From the NCBI GenBank assembly GCA_007449985.2, contig VIIQ02000082.1:186001-250000 (forward strand): a DNA stretch of 64,000 bases, written 5' to 3'. Shown piece after piece: positions 1-12,904 of the stretch. Source of the DNA: Desmodesmus armatus (lineage: Eukaryota; Chlorophyta; Chlorophyceae; Sphaeropleales; Scenedesmaceae). The notes below the pieces were generated by a model that did no database searches, was not told where the DNA came from, and saw only the letters and a list, made by a program, of their open reading frames with translations. Both the position numbers and the translations under genes were made by a program. The number at the start of each line of letters is the position of its first letter. Position 1 is the first letter of the stretch.

Positions 1-215
1 ACCGGATAACTTCAGTTAATCAGCTGCACACTCATGCAAAGGGCAAGCTTTGCTGAAAACAGCAGCTGACACAGCGTGACCTAACATCAAATTGCCCACC
101 CACATGCATTCACACTTGCGCCACCAAGGCGACTGTCACTTTACACAACTAATCAAGCACGTTATGCAGCAAGACACAAAGGTGGTAGTGTGTTTGTAGA
201 CAGTGGGTAGCTCAC

Positions 216-1540
216 CATTGACTGCCTGCAGGCAGGGGTTGACGGCAAACTTGCTGGCGAAGGCCACGCGGTCTATCAAACCCAACTCAGACTGCAGACA
301 GGCAGGCAGGCAGGGCGGCAGGCAGGCAGGGAGGCGTGTGTGACCTGGCCCAATGTACAAAATGCTATCATGCAGATGTCAAGCACTGTCAGGGCGTGGA
401 GCTGTGGCCATCTTGTGAGCGCCACATCTGCCACCGCACGAGCTGCGCAGGCTCACACGAGGAAACACCACTTATGTGTGCACAGACAGCATGCATGTTT
501 GCAGTCAGCATTCTTCTGTCAAGCAAGCATGAATGCCATCACTGACCGTGAAGGCCGCTGCACCGGCGTCTGTGACGGCCACTGAAGCAAGTGGGATCTG
601 GAAGACCTTGGTGCCAGGAGGCAGGTCCAGCTCTGTGTTGGCAGTCTGGGGGTTGGGTGTGCCGCACTGGTACAGCAGGTATGTCTCCCCAGCACGGGTG
701 TTGGTGACGACCTGAGAGGGTGGGTGGGTGCAGCACAGGGGTGTGAATCAGACGGGGAGTCGGTGGAACGCTGAGAGAGAGGGTGGGTGCAGCACACGAT
801 GAGGGGTGGTGCACAGAGGTTGACGGTGAAGAAACAATACCGGAAGTGCTGGCTGGCATGGGGGCCATTGCGTAGCTGAATTAGAAGGATTAGCTTGAAG
901 CAAAGCGTGTGAGCTGGCAAGGGGTGTGCTGACACGTGCCAGCTGGCGCCACAATACACGTGCCAGCTGGCACCACAACACACGTGCCAGCTGGCAGGTA
1001 GGCACACAGTCAGACGACAGCCTGGCACCCCTGGGGCATGCGTCTGCTGTTGGTTTGCTGCTAGCAGGATAAAGGATGTGCTGGGTTGCTGGAAACTAGG
1101 CATGGTACATACCTTGAAGGTGCCGTAGTATGTTACCGTGAAGTCCGAGGCAAACTCCACCTGCAGGAAAAGACCAGGCACAAGGGCCAGCACAGTGGAG
1201 CCAAGCACGGGGAGCATGCCGTTGCAGTTCTGGATTGTTGGGATTGCTGCGTTTGTGCAACCCAACGAGGCAGCTGCAATTGGCCGTATCTGAAGCCCGA
1301 GCACCGAACTACACGTGCTTGACTCACAGTGGTCTCCAGGCCAGAGCTGGATGCAGAGGGTGCCAGGATGGACTGCAGCTGGTAGCTGCTGGGGAAGAAG
1401 TTGAAGCTTGTTGTGCTTATAGCAGGAGCGAGACAGTCACCCTCGGGCCTTGACAGGGCAAGCTGGGCAGCACTGAGTGGTGCTGCCACGATGCCGAGCA
1501 GCAGCAGCAGCACAACAGCTGGCGAGCCTGATCGCGCCAT
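216..1540 (-). CDS. Secreted protein resembling periplasmic binding proteins (5' part, partial)
   Basis: Four exons join in phase: 1328-1540, 1113-1160, 547-711 and 216-291; the last ends in a GTGAGC donor, so the gene continues left of the window. The ATG at 1540 opens a classical signal peptide (MARSGSPAVV, then a Leu/Ile core ending near APLSAA). Later exons read VEFASDFTVTYYGTFK, then VVTNTRAGETYLLYQCGTP and TKVFQIPLASVAV, then SELGLIDRVAFASKFAVNPC. A strand 'ETYLLYQCG', a 'VFQIPL' strand and a 'LGLIDRVAFAS' helix are what I know from solute-binding (TroA/FecB-like) proteins secreted by algae, so a role in binding a metal or small ligand outside the plasma membrane is an inference. There are no transmembrane segments in the visible part. 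The exon structure is firm; the family call is moderate. Confidence 0.5.
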
Positions 1541-2894
1541 GGCGGACGCAGATCAACAGGAAGTGAGCGAATGTACTTGTTAAGAGGGCTGGAGTGTGGC
1601 AGCGAAGGACACTGCTGGGCTTCAGCTTTCGAAAGAGTGTTGGCAGCCAAGGCTTTGAAGGCTGCTGGTGTTCTCCCTGTGTAAACAGGCAGTCTTTGCT
1701 GTGAGAAACGCCTATAGCTCCGCCGAACCTTGTGCACCGAGGGGGTTTTGTTACAGGCTGTTGCAGCAGGTGTACGTGGCACGTCAAATCTCCCTCGGAG
1801 GGCCACCAAACTGTTTCGTTAGTTTAATTCCGATGCAGTTTGTTATTGCAAACACTTCTGAACAAATTTCAGAAATCAAATGGGCAAATGAAATTATTGC
1901 AAATTTTGACAAATTTGCAGGTACAAGTGAAAAAGTGAACCTTTCAACTTTTTTGAGAACAAAAGAATTCTCTTTTGCATTTTCTTTTTTTTAAAACCTA
2001 TGCAAAGGAGATATATCAATTGATGGGTCTGGAGTTTTTCCAAGCAAATAAAAATTCATTTTTTTTATTGAGATGCACCAATGTTCATTGATCATTTGAT
2101 CGCTGGAGCGTGCGTCGCAAACAACCAAACTTTTGCCCGTCTGTAGCCTTGTCATAGATAACATACTAGACGAGGCCCTCAAGCTCGTGTTGCACCATTC
2201 TGCCCATGTGCTCACCGACTGACCAGCTGCTGCTTGGTCAGCAGAAGATGCATGCTCAAGCAATAGCAGCAACGGAGGCCCTCTGCGCTAGTAGCCAGTT
2301 GAGCCATATTTCAAATACTCTCTGGCATGGCTGTCGCACTATGGGCAGCACCTAACGAGCCTGCAGCTCGGGCTCGCCCACTGGGAGGGTGCCACTGAAC
2401 TGTAAAAGCTGCGGCTCTTCTCCCGCAGTGTGCAGCTGGGAGCATCGGGTTGCTACCAAGGTGTGATCCAGGGCCACACCCAGCTGACATATCTGCAGCT
2501 GGTGTGCGATAGCACCAACGCTTCGCAAGGCGGAGGTGGCCACTGAAATCTGGTGCATCCGCAGCGTTACTGCTGTATTGCCTCAACAGTCCTATCCCAG
2601 CAGCACTTGGTGGTAGGTCGCTCTCTGCTGGCAGTGATGATCGGCAGCCCAGCGACCGAGTATCTGGCAGCTTGTTACACAAACACGCGCGTTGCAAAGA
2701 CGCCCTCACAATGTAACTGTATATTTCTTCAGCAACCCTAAACCCTCACAGCCAACAGAAAATTCTTGCCAGCTTTTCAGTGATGTCAAAGAGATGGGTG
2801 GCCCGTCAAAAGAGCCAAGTGATACCTCTGAAACGCTCCCAAGCCTCAGCATGCTGCCTGCGTGGAACCTACAAACCCATGCCGCAGCCCATGA
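1541..2894. other. Intergenic, with an AT-rich island
   Basis: This stretch lies between the start of the secreted-protein gene and the 3' end of the phosphohexomutase gene, both on the minus strand. Roughly 1810-2100 is strikingly A/T-rich compared with everything around it, with runs such as TTTTTTTT near 1985 and 2060. A TTACA at about 2674 is TGTAA on the minus strand, the polyadenylation signal usual in green algae, and would suit the end of the phosphohexomutase transcript. Open frames on the minus strand at 2311-2709 look like chance frames. Confidence 0.4.
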
Positions 2895-5800
2895 TCACTT
2901 GCTCAGCTTGAGCCACTTGCTCTGCTGCTCAAGGCCGCTGAGGTCCAGCACAGACTTGTGCTGGCTGCCCTGCAGGATATTCAGCACATGCTGGCGCAGC
3001 GCAGCGACACCTGCACATGCACACCAGCAGGTTGCAAGCATCAGTGTTGACCACACATGCACTTGGGCACACCATTGGCAGTACAGATTGGGTGCCATGT
3101 CATGTCAAAAGCAGTGACACCTGCTGTGCATGCTTGTTGTCCTATCGACTGCCACTCCTTTTAGCTACCTAGCTGCCTAAGCCCCAGTGTAGTCACTCAG
3201 AAATACTGTTACTGTTACTGTTACATGGTTCAGGCAGAGCCTGAACACCCCGTAGGGAGCCAACGAGGCTCATGGGGCATCAGCATCATAGAACGCATCT
3301 GAATAGACATTGTAGTACTCATCTGAAAATGCACATACATAGCGTCCACACATCTGCATGGTGCTGCAGCCTGTCGTTAGACTTGCACTCTGCCGAGCAC
3401 TCTTGTTTGCCCCCCACACCCCCAACAAAGCACTGCCAGGCGGACTGATAACCGAACATAGCTCCCACAACCATCTGCGCTCACCTCCCTGCTTGTCTGA
3501 CTCCACATTCAGCACCAGCAGAGGGTCGTGCAGGCTCTGCCTCAGCAGCACCCAGCCCCGCTTGCCATCGCCCTCGTCCACAGCCACCCTCCAGCCCTCA
3601 TAGTTGACCGGCTCTAGGGCCCAGCTGCTCTGGCCACCAGCACCATCCTGCAGCACGAGCAGCAGCAATCGCAGCCACAGCCGTAGGTCAGTCACTCACT
3701 GTATGGTAAAGTTCCAGTCACAAGCACCGCTTGCAGTGCACAGAGGTGAACCCTTTCAGCCACTACAGGAGGCAGCTGCCCCAGGCCAGCTGCCTTTTGC
3801 ACACCCCGCAAACCTGCCCAGCCTGCCGGTTGTGCTGAGCATTCAACGTCATCCATGCCACTTGCATCGTGGAAAGGTATGGGATGCGACACTGCTTGCT
3901 TACTAACATGAACATGCACCAATCTGACGTCGACGGCTACCTGTACCTTAGAGACAGTAGGCAGTATGTCGAATTAACACGCACCTGCACCCAGCCGTGG
4001 AAGTCCTGCAGCACCTGCTTGCCAATCTCCTTGAAGTTGTAGTCCTGCAGCCGTCACAAACACAGCACAGTACAAACACAAGGACAGAGCTTGAAGAGGG
4101 CACTGCACATCCAACCTCTCTCGCACACCTCCATCCTAGCAAATTTTAGCAAAACTTAATCCCAGCAGAGAGACTGAGCTGCTTCATCTGTGTTTGTGTA
4201 CATGTAGGCAAGGTGCACCCACTGCTTGCCAAGTAGAAGGCCATGTTCTGCACGCACGCATAGAAGGGGTGCAGGTTGCCAAAAGGCTGAGTATGTTTGT
4301 AGCACGCATACTGTGTGAGTTCTGCATGCATGCATAGAAGGGGTGCAGGCTGGCTCAGGAGCTAAGTCAGCACACCCACATGGATCTTGATCCTGTACTC
4401 AGCAGCATCTGCTGGTTCCTGCAGGTCAGCCAACAGCTGACTGAGCCCGCCAGACCCTGCAGGTTGCAAATCAAATCACAGCAGCAGCAAGTCAGCACTA
4501 GTCAGCATAAGGCACAGACACATGAAAACAAAAACAGACACGTAACAGCTTGAACAGTTTGCGGTACAAGCAAATCACAAGCCAGTGCTGTGCTCAGAGT
4601 TTGAGTGTTCACACTGCCGCAGGAGGGCCCTGCGCAGTGAAGTCTGTGCCGCAGTGCAATGCTGCTGTGCCGTCAGCACCCGATACAAGATGATAAGAGT
4701 TGTGGTGCAGGCAAGACAAAGCCACAGCTTGCAAGCTGAGTGAGGATTTGGGAATATAGTATGTTGCAAAGAGCCTACCGTCTGACTGCAGCTTGCTCTG
4801 CACCAGAGCTATGATGGCCTGCAGTGCCAGATGGCAGCCGTCGTCCAGGTACCTGCACAGCACAGCACAGCACAGCACGCATGTCGTGCACACCATGGAG
4901 CCAGCATACACTGACGCTGGTCCAACTCCCTGGTGAAACAAAAAAAAAACACAAACACTTACACTATATCGCATGATGCATGGGCATGCGTCCTTGAATG
5001 TCATGCCTGTCCACTCCCACAGAGACACCCAAAATTGAAAAGCAGCCTTCCCGTTATCAACGGGTGCTGCAGCTGGCAACCCTTCCCACCATGCACATAA
5101 ACACAACGCAAACTGACGATGAAGGGGAGCTTACAGCAAGGGGTTGTGTGACGCAGGGGTTCTAACAAGGTATAATGTAGGTAGTACCTAGGTAGTACCT
5201 GTTTGAGCGCATTGCCCCGTGTCCTGATGTCTCCATCATCAGCTCACAGTCACCACCCTGCATGTGTCAACAGCAGCAAAATTCCGTACAAAACTCAGTT
5301 GTCAAGTGCAGTGCTGTTTCTGCTATCGAAACTGCTTTGCTACACTGCAGCACATGCCCTCAGATCGGTATGGGGAGCCTGTGCTAATATGTGGCAACAC
5401 CTTGCATTCCAGGCTGTTGCAATCTACTTGAGGCTGTCTTGGGGTGCGCGACGTATGCTCTCAGGCTTAGCGAGCATTTGCATATGCACCCTGGCGTACC
5501 TCCTGATTCAGCTCAGCGCCCTTGCTGATCACATTCTTGTAGCCACGCTTGAACCTGGCACAGCACAGCACAGCACAGCATGACAGGCACTCCTCAGTAG
5601 GCTGCAGGAACCAACATCCACCCTGTTACTGTACTAAATGCATTCAGCAGAGCGTGGGTATCAGCAAACAAAGCACAAGTGTGGTCCGGATTGATAACTT
5701 GACGACCAGGCAAGCATCCAAAGCATACCCAACGATAGCATGACCCAGGTTGGCATGCAACATGTGCTGTGCATTGCATGCAGTACAACAAGTACAGCTT

Positions 5801-8800
5801 GCGCAGCGCCACTACAATCAATAACAAATGTGTTCACCTCAGATGCTTGCCCCCACGGGCCTCTATGAACTTGGTGAGTCCGTCACTGGTGACACTGTCA
5901 GTCACTACCGTGCTGCCTGGGTGATCCTGCAAGGCAGTTGAATCAGACATCACAACAGAAGTTGAGCGCTCAGAATGGCTCCTCTGCAATAGTGATGGAG
6001 TCAGCCACACCATATGTGTGGTTAAACTGCCGTCACACACTGAACCCGGGTACTGCTATCAACAGCGCGCACTACACGCCCTCTCACCTGCAATACAATG
6101 GCTGCCATCAGGGCGATGAACCTGTTGCTGTTGATAGGAGTGCCGTCCCCATCCACCACTGCAGACCGGTCAACATCTGTGTCAAAGATGATGCCAAGCT
6201 GTGCACCTGCACAGCAGGAACCCCCACACAGCAGGACCAACCAGGAGCCAGCAGTGGTCAAGTGATGTGGTGCCGTAGGTCGGCGCAATCATTGTTCGTT
6301 TCTGGCACAGTTGCGCGGCTACTACATCCAGGCACGACACCAGCACAACAGGAACAAGACACAAGACAGCAGTGGTTGAGCATCAGATGAAGCGGATGTA
6401 GGCAATGACAGCCTGGATCTGTAGCAGGCAGTTGCTTGCACAGCAAGGCGTCTCCAAGGCAACGGCACCAACAGCTGCAGCAAGTGGCATGTCAGCTGAT
6501 TGCAGTGGCAGGGCTGTTCCTGCCAGCCAACCAGACAGACCCCTATCGCACGCACCAGACTTTTTGACCATGTCCACAGCCGCTGCCATTGCTTCCTTGT
6601 TCTCAGGGTTGGGTATGTGGTTGGAGAAGGTGCCGTCTGGCTCCAGGAACTGACTGCCTGTCGTGTCTGCACCCAGCGGAGCCAGCACCTGCACACACAC
6701 AAGCAGCACAGCACAGCACAGCAAAACAAGTCATACTACAGTTGGAGTCGATGGCGCTAAGCAACACTGGGAACCGCACATGAGGGCCAGAAGCTCGCAT
6801 TGAGGTTTGAGTCTCCAGGCGCAACAGAGCGCTGCCACAGGGACGCCACAGCATGCAGCTGCTGCGTTGAGGCGCACCCAGACTGTCACAGTCACCACAG
6901 CTCCTGCTAGGCATGTCAAGAAGTTCTAGGCACACGACTCAGTTGCAAAAGAGCCCAGCACAAGTAAGTGTGCCCCAAACAATGCTCGGCGAGGTCTCTG
7001 GTATTGCTGGGGTTTGCCTGCTGTCTGTCCAAGTACTACAAACAAAACACCCTGCACACACACCTGAGAAGCAAAGAAGCCTCCGCTGCCATTGCCAGCA
7101 TCCACCACAATCTTCAGTCCGCTGAGCGGCTTCTCTCTGTGCTGTGGGTGGTCAATTGCCTCGACCAGCTGCTGCCTCAGGTGTCCTGCATACTGCTCCA
7201 GCAGCTTCATTTTGCTGGGGGCTGACTGAGCCGCCAGAGCTTGCTGCAGGACATAGCCTGGGTCCTGCAGGAGCAGCAGTGAGGAAGTTACTGTGGGAGT
7301 GAATGAGTGAGTGAGTGAGTGAGTGAGTGAGTGGGTGAGTGAGTGGGCGAGTGAGTGAGCGAGCGGGTGATGGAGGCGGAGACTGGCGGCAGCCTCGCTG
7401 GCTGAGAACAAGCATCCAAGCTTGACAGTCACATCAACTGCGTAGTTGTGTTTGAGCAGGCGGCCGTGTATCAGTGCAGCCTTTGCTGCCTGCTTGCCAC
7501 TCCACTTGCAATGCCAATGCTGACACACCTGCATCTCGTCCCCAAGCTCCACCCCGGCTGCAGCAGCTTTCTCAGCCGCTGTTGTCAGGATCTGTGTGAT
7601 ATCTGGCTTGGCCAATCCACCCTCCGCAGTAAAGAACTTCATGCCGTTGTTCTGCAGGCATGCAGCGCACAGCAGGGAAGTAACACACCCTTTGATGCTA
7701 GTCCACAGTATGAAACGTGCTGCTTGTACGGCATGTTGAGATAAGGGAAGGGCAGGTGCAACAGCTGCGCCAGCAGATACAGAGAATGCTGGGGTATGCC
7801 ACTCCGAACAGCGTGGGATCTGCTGAGTATGCTGAGTCTGCTGTGCTGCAGGTGTGGTGCCGATGTGGATCGTCTACCGTCTTACCTGGTAGGGCATGTG
7901 TGAGGCTGTCAGCATGATGGAGCCAGTCACATCAGACCCTGCAGGACACACAGGCAGACACACACGCACGGAGGCAGACACGAGGGCAGGCGGGCGGGCA
8001 GGCAGAAACAGGCGGCAGAACACAGCCGGTGTGATGTAGCCAGGTCGAATTGGGGACGGCAAACTTGCCAGAACAAGCTAGGTTAGGCAAGGCTGCCGTT
8101 CATGTCAGCATGCCTGACGTGTTCAAGAGACAGGCCACTCCAAACACCAGCCCATGCTACGCAGGCTGGTCAATACATGTACCGACCTCCTCAAAACCTG
8201 GGAAGCGCACATACCTGGAGCCACAATGCCGTAGAACATAGCTGGTGTTGTGGCCAGGCCCACGTCAACTGCCTCAGCACCAGCTGACAGCAGCCCTGCT
8301 AGCACTGCAGGGCCCAGCAGGGGGCCTGACACACGAGGGTCAGACCCCACAGCAACCTGGGGGTGTGGGGTTGGATGGAGCAGCAGGTACAGCCGCAAGC
8401 AACACACTGTGAGAGTCTTGCTGGCATCCCCAACGAGGGCGTGTGATGTTACCAAGCAGGAGGGAGTCAACACTGAGCACCTGCTGTTGAACATCCCGCT
8501 GCCTGAAGACATGCTCCCTTCGGCAGAGAAGATACCCGGGGCCAAGGCTGCAGGGTGCGGAACAGAGGGCAAGAGTGGCATCAAGGGCTCTAGGGTGAGG
8601 CAGCGGGGGCAAGCAGGGGTGGCGGCAACTACACGACGTGCCATGTGGCGTTGCTGCCCATTGGGTGATGGTTTGGGGTTAGGGTTTACCTGTAGGGAAA
8701 GCTGGAACCCTCAACCCTAGAAAACCCCTTGATTCCCATGCTGTAAGCCACTCTGCTAGAAGCTGCTTCTCAGCTGCTGTCAGGGACTGGCAGGCTCAGG

Positions 8801-9958
8801 CATGCTGCCGCTGGGCTGCTGCCTGCTTGATCAAACTTGACCACCGATCAAAGGGTGCACCTTGATTTTGCTGACTCCTTTCTGCTTGAGAAATTCCACG
8901 AAGCTAGAGGCGACGAAGAACACTGCTGCTGGCGTAAGGGTCACTCCCTCCTCCGGCTTGGCTGTGGCAGCAAGAGACAGCATGGGACATCCACAGCAAG
9001 AGAGACAGGAAGTGAGTCCCGTGCATGACTGGTGGCTGAGGCGTTGTTGGGACGATACGAAGGAGCGTGAGAGCGGGAGGGCGAGAGGCCTGGCAAGAGG
9101 CTCAGAGCAGGTTGCTGGATTGAATGGTGGGTTCCAAGTGAATGCATGTTGAGGAGAATGCATGTGAGTAGCCATTCAGATCTTTCCTTGCTGTGCTTGG
9201 TGCTGGCAAACAAAGTGGGAGTGACTTGTGCATGCATACATAGTGCATCTGCTGCAGCTCTGCTTGACAACTGAAGGATGAAGAGGACTTTAACCTTGAC
9301 TAGAATGAACCCACCAACAGACAACTGCTGTCCATTCAGATGGCAGGAGAAGGCACTTAAACATTCCATCATGGCGGGCGGTTGTGACACAGAAGCAGTC
9401 AAAGTCAGGCCGCTCACATGACAGCGCCACACCACGGATGTCGCTCCCATTCTGCAAGCGCTTGAATGCTGTTGACACATGCTCCGGCACTGCTGCACCT
9501 GCCTCATTGGGCAGGTATGCTGCCACACGCACTGTTGACCTGCGCAAGGACTTGAGCAAACACAGCCCCCCTGCAATGCAGGCCACCATAGCCGGTACAG
9601 CAGAGGTGGTTGCTGTGTCAGTCTGCAGCTGATGGTCTGGTGGTGTACAGAGTCTTTGTACGGGTGCCAAGCTGAACACACATCACCTGTTGACCTGCTG
9701 TGCGTGGCCTGCCCCCGGACGGTCGACTGAGAATGCAGCTGCATTGATCCTGGTCGAAGCGATCTTTACGAAACGTTCCGAAAGCAGAGTGTGTGATGTG
9801 CGGCAGTCTTCCACTCCTGGCAACTTCCGTAAAGCTTGCTTGCTTCTGCTTGCTGAATGCACCTCGCCAAATTTGCAAGACAAACCTCGTGGTTGACGGA
9901 AAGGTTCAGTGCACATCTTGCAAAGGTTCAGTTCAATTGGCTTTGCTGTTTTGATCAT
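2895..9958 (-). CDS. Phosphoglucomutase/phosphomannomutase-like protein (plant/algal type, probably plastid)
   Basis: Alpha-D-phosphohexomutase family: moves phosphate between C1 and C6 of glucose or mannose. Seventeen exons keep phase throughout: 9695-9958, 9418-9622, 8861-8961, 8215-8356, 7886-7938, 7529-7651, 7064-7264, 6556-6688, 6088-6206, 5838-5926, 5500-5554, 5199-5257, 4779-4852, 4380-4456, 3985-4044, 3485-3647, 2895-3010; 677 residues. Seen: QNGSDIRGVAL near residue 150, catalytic serine loop TASHMP near 250, metal loop DTDVDR near 416, sugar loop METSGH near 503, phosphate-binding RQSLHDP near 617. All four family loops are present, so an active enzyme is expected. The order and the variant loops match the plant group typified by Arabidopsis At1g70820. 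The Arg/Ser-rich, acid-poor first 85 residues look like a transit peptide. The start is the weak point: ATG 9958 or 9916 both fit, and the first donor (GTCAAC) is poor. Confidence 0.9.
7300..7368. repeat. GAGT tetranucleotide microsatellite
   Basis: An imperfect (GAGT)n run with GGGT and GCGA variants. It lies inside the phosphohexomutase intron between exons 7064-7264 and 7529-7651, just upstream (in gene sense) of the acceptor of the exon at 7064-7264. Confidence 0.85.
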
Positions 9959-12904
9959 GGATTGCACTTTTGACCTTTTCTCTAGCCACCTCAACCCCAC
10001 AGAACAACCATAAAGTCCACCTCAGCAGCGCCAGGGTGTCCCACACCAACCTGGACCAACACAGTCCCCTGTACTGCTGCAATGACTTCAGCGGCATTCA
10101 TTACCTTCATAGCTGGTGCGTCCAGTCATACAACTTCAGCTGCAGGGCCATGAAGGCCACAGACATGCTGTGCTGCCTGTGTCCTCTGCCTTGCTATTGC
10201 AGCCCTGGAGGACTCACGTCCCAGCATACGACACACCTGAACTGCTGATGCAGCTTTTGCGAACCTCACACACATCATTCATTCAATCAACCTACAACAT
10301 GTGTCCTGCCTGCAGCTTTTGATGCCAGCAAGCACCGCCAGAAGGCTGAAAAGGAGCGAATGGAGCAGCGCAGACAGCAGCAGCGGCGGGAACTCACGCG
10401 CCACAGCATGGATGCTGGCCCACGCCGTGCAGCAAGCAGCGGCCCAGCCTCCAGCCACAACGCCCTACAGCACAGTAGCTCAGGCCGACACGTGCATGGC
10501 TGTTCCACCAGCAGGGGTGCAGCATCCAGCGACAAAGTCCTGCGGCCCCTTCGCAGACACTCTACCTCTTCATGCTCCACTACACACTCCGCTGCCGCTG
10601 CTGCTGCCGGCCACTCTCGGGGCAGTTCCAGCAGCAGGCGCAGCGGCTGCACAGAGCCCAGCACGGCAACCTCTACCAACGTGTTTGGGGCCATCAGCGG
10701 CAGCACATGTGATACGACAGACATGCAGGCGGACGCCACTGCACCAGCACCAGCGCCATAGCCGCTATGGTTACACTTTGTGAGGGCGCTCAGGCGCCTG
10801 GCACCAGATGATGATGTGTGCAGCATCTGAATCGGGGTGAGGTGTACAAGGCGCTGCACTACATGATGACGTGTGCAGCAGCCGCTTTGGGTTCCTGCAG
10901 TGGTGAAGCACAGGTGACCTCGTTGCTGCAAGGGCTGAATAAGGCATGCCGCAGTCAAACCCGGAGCATGTCAGCACGGAAACGGTTGTGCCACTTGTGT
11001 CCCGGCCACACAAGCTGTGTGCTGGTTTATGACTGTGTTCAAGTTTGGGGCATGCGCATGCGCATGTTGGCGAGCTCCTATATTGTGAGGCTGGCTGTTG
11101 GGGACTGCGTTTGTTGGGGTTGCTTCCGCAGGAGTCTTTTTGCACACGATGCTCCTTTGGTGCTGGTGCTGCGCCTAGAACACCAGCAGCAGTGGCGTTG
11201 TTGGCAGGCTTCAAGCCTAGAAGGCCTTGCCAAGAAACGTCCGAGGGTGGTGTGATTTCTTCTTTCAACATAGGGATGGTATGCAGCGTTCTCACACACA
11301 AGCAAGCTTGCTTGTTGCTGCCTGTATCATCAGCTCCCTGCTTCAGATTTTGACATGCAGTGTGGTATGGCGACTCCCCTTGGAAGGGTCTTTGATTTTG
11401 AGGTGTTCAAGGTGACCTCAAAAGGCACACCTGCCATTTTGAGGGTTGCTTGGGGACTTTTTGCCTTGGCTTTGCACTAGCGTCTGTCCTGACGGGGTTT
11501 GTTTCACTGGTACATGTTCCTGTTTGAGGTCCGTACCTTGCTCTACTGTATGCTGGTGGTCTACACCCTTTCATCACGCCTTCCAGTGGCAATGCTGGTG
11601 GTGCAGCTATCGTCAAGCTTACTGTGATGTCTGACTCAATTGTCACCTTTGGATGGGCGCATGCCTATGGTTGATTCAAGCTGGCGGCTGAGGTATCCAC
11701 CACACATATGACAGCACTTGTTGTGTTTTTAAAAAGTCTTTGTGCCTTTTGTCTGGGGCTGCAGCTGCAGAGAAGCACCCCCTGGAGCTTCTGCAGGCTG
11801 TAAGCTTACGCTCATTCTGATTGTGCAACTGATTATGCTTTTGTGTCACACTTGTCCCATGCTCACCACCCTTGCGGCTTGTTGCTGCAGGCCGTCAGGG
11901 TGGCGGGCGCCCTGCTTGCCCCTTCTGAGGCGGAGTCCTGCATGCTACTATGGTGCTGCGTACAGAGCCAGCTGCCCGGCCTTCATGCAATACCCACAAG
12001 TACTGTTTTTGTATATTTTGTGTACCGTTTGCACACTTTTGAAAGTGTTTCATTCACACCACAGTTTTGTGTTGGTGCATGCTGCATCCCACATGGGGAT
12101 GTACTGTCAGCTGGAAGCGTTCCATTTTTGTCTGCCACTTGGCACGGCGCCATTTGGCGCTGGTAGCTGCTGGCGCAAAACGCCGTGTTGTGTTGTGCGT
12201 CAGGCGGCTGTCCCCTCTATCACCACTGCAGCACGTCTGGCATGTGGCTTGCACGATGAGCATGCTCTCTGACAGGCCCACAAAATGTGATGAGGGTGGG
12301 CCCCCAGGGCCAGGCTGTGCGGCTGCAGGAAGGCGCCCCGCTATGAACTATGTTGAAGCAGTGTGGGCCTGAGCACTTGGTGTTGGTAGTGATACATTGG
12401 CGTACTGTAAGGTGTTTCTGTCGCACAAGTTGGCTTCAGCAAGGCATGCCTGTGTCTAGGAGTGACTGGCTTCATCGCGCAATAGTGTCGTGGGGCAGAC
12501 GCACAAAGCAAGCCGCGCAATGTGATTGTTTGATCGAAGCACTGGTGGTTTCACCAGCAAGTCCGCAAATCTGCTCAACATGAACGTGACGTAATACTTC
12601 GGAGTCCGAGGTGACGACAGGTGAAGTTGTCGACCCCGTGACAACAATCACATGTCATTTGTAGCAGAGCACTGCATCAGATGTCATTCGATCACATTCC
12701 GACATGTCAGGTGTTCGGGGCAATTGACCTGGTTGTATTAGCTTGAAGGCTGAGGTGCCACCATGCAAGGCCCTTTCAGTGCAGGCAGCGCAGCAGAGGA
12801 CTGCCAGTGGTGAGGCATGCATATGCTGCAGATCGCTGGAAGTCATGCCAGTATGCTTTGTCCATGCTTTGTCCATGCTCCTGCTGATCAAGGTCTCTCT
12901 GCAG
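9959..12904. other. Intergenic / possible long 5' region of the K+ channel gene
   Basis: The phosphohexomutase (minus) and the K+ channel (plus) diverge from this stretch of nearly 3 kb, so it should hold both promoters and the missing N-terminal exon(s) of the channel. Apart from the possible exon at 10316-10761 I see no convincing coding segment. About 11,000-12,360 is rich in T and TG dinucleotides, with TTTTTGTATATTTTGTG near 12,005, and reads like intron or non-coding DNA. I could not find the exon that should precede 12,905. Confidence 0.4.
10316..10761 (+). CDS. Possible exon of an unidentified plus-strand gene
   Basis: After a CCTGCAG acceptor the plus strand reads FDASKHRQKAEKERMEQRR and on into an Arg/Ser/Ala-rich stretch, ending at a TAG at 10759-10761. 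The first 25 codons look coding: a charged, helix-prone Lys/Glu/Gln/Arg segment. The rest is low complexity and a donor may lie before the stop. It could be a cytoplasmic N-terminal exon of the K+ channel downstream or the end of another gene. I could not connect it in phase to either, so this is a weak call. Confidence 0.25.

Noticed and set aside
519..1304. 261-codon minus-strand frame as one exon of the secreted protein
   Set aside because: Most of it is intron. Only 1113-1160 and, in another frame, 547-711 are flanked by good splice sites and join in phase to the signal-peptide exon.
9618..9905. Minus-strand frame QIWRGAFSKQKQ as the phosphohexomutase N-terminus
   Set aside because: It joins in phase, but it has no ATG back to the stop at 9906-9908. 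The neighbouring frame has ATGs at 9958 and 9916 and also joins in phase.
10287..10958. 223-codon minus-strand frame
   Set aside because: It opposes the more coding-like plus-strand exon candidate and has no domain or splice structure.
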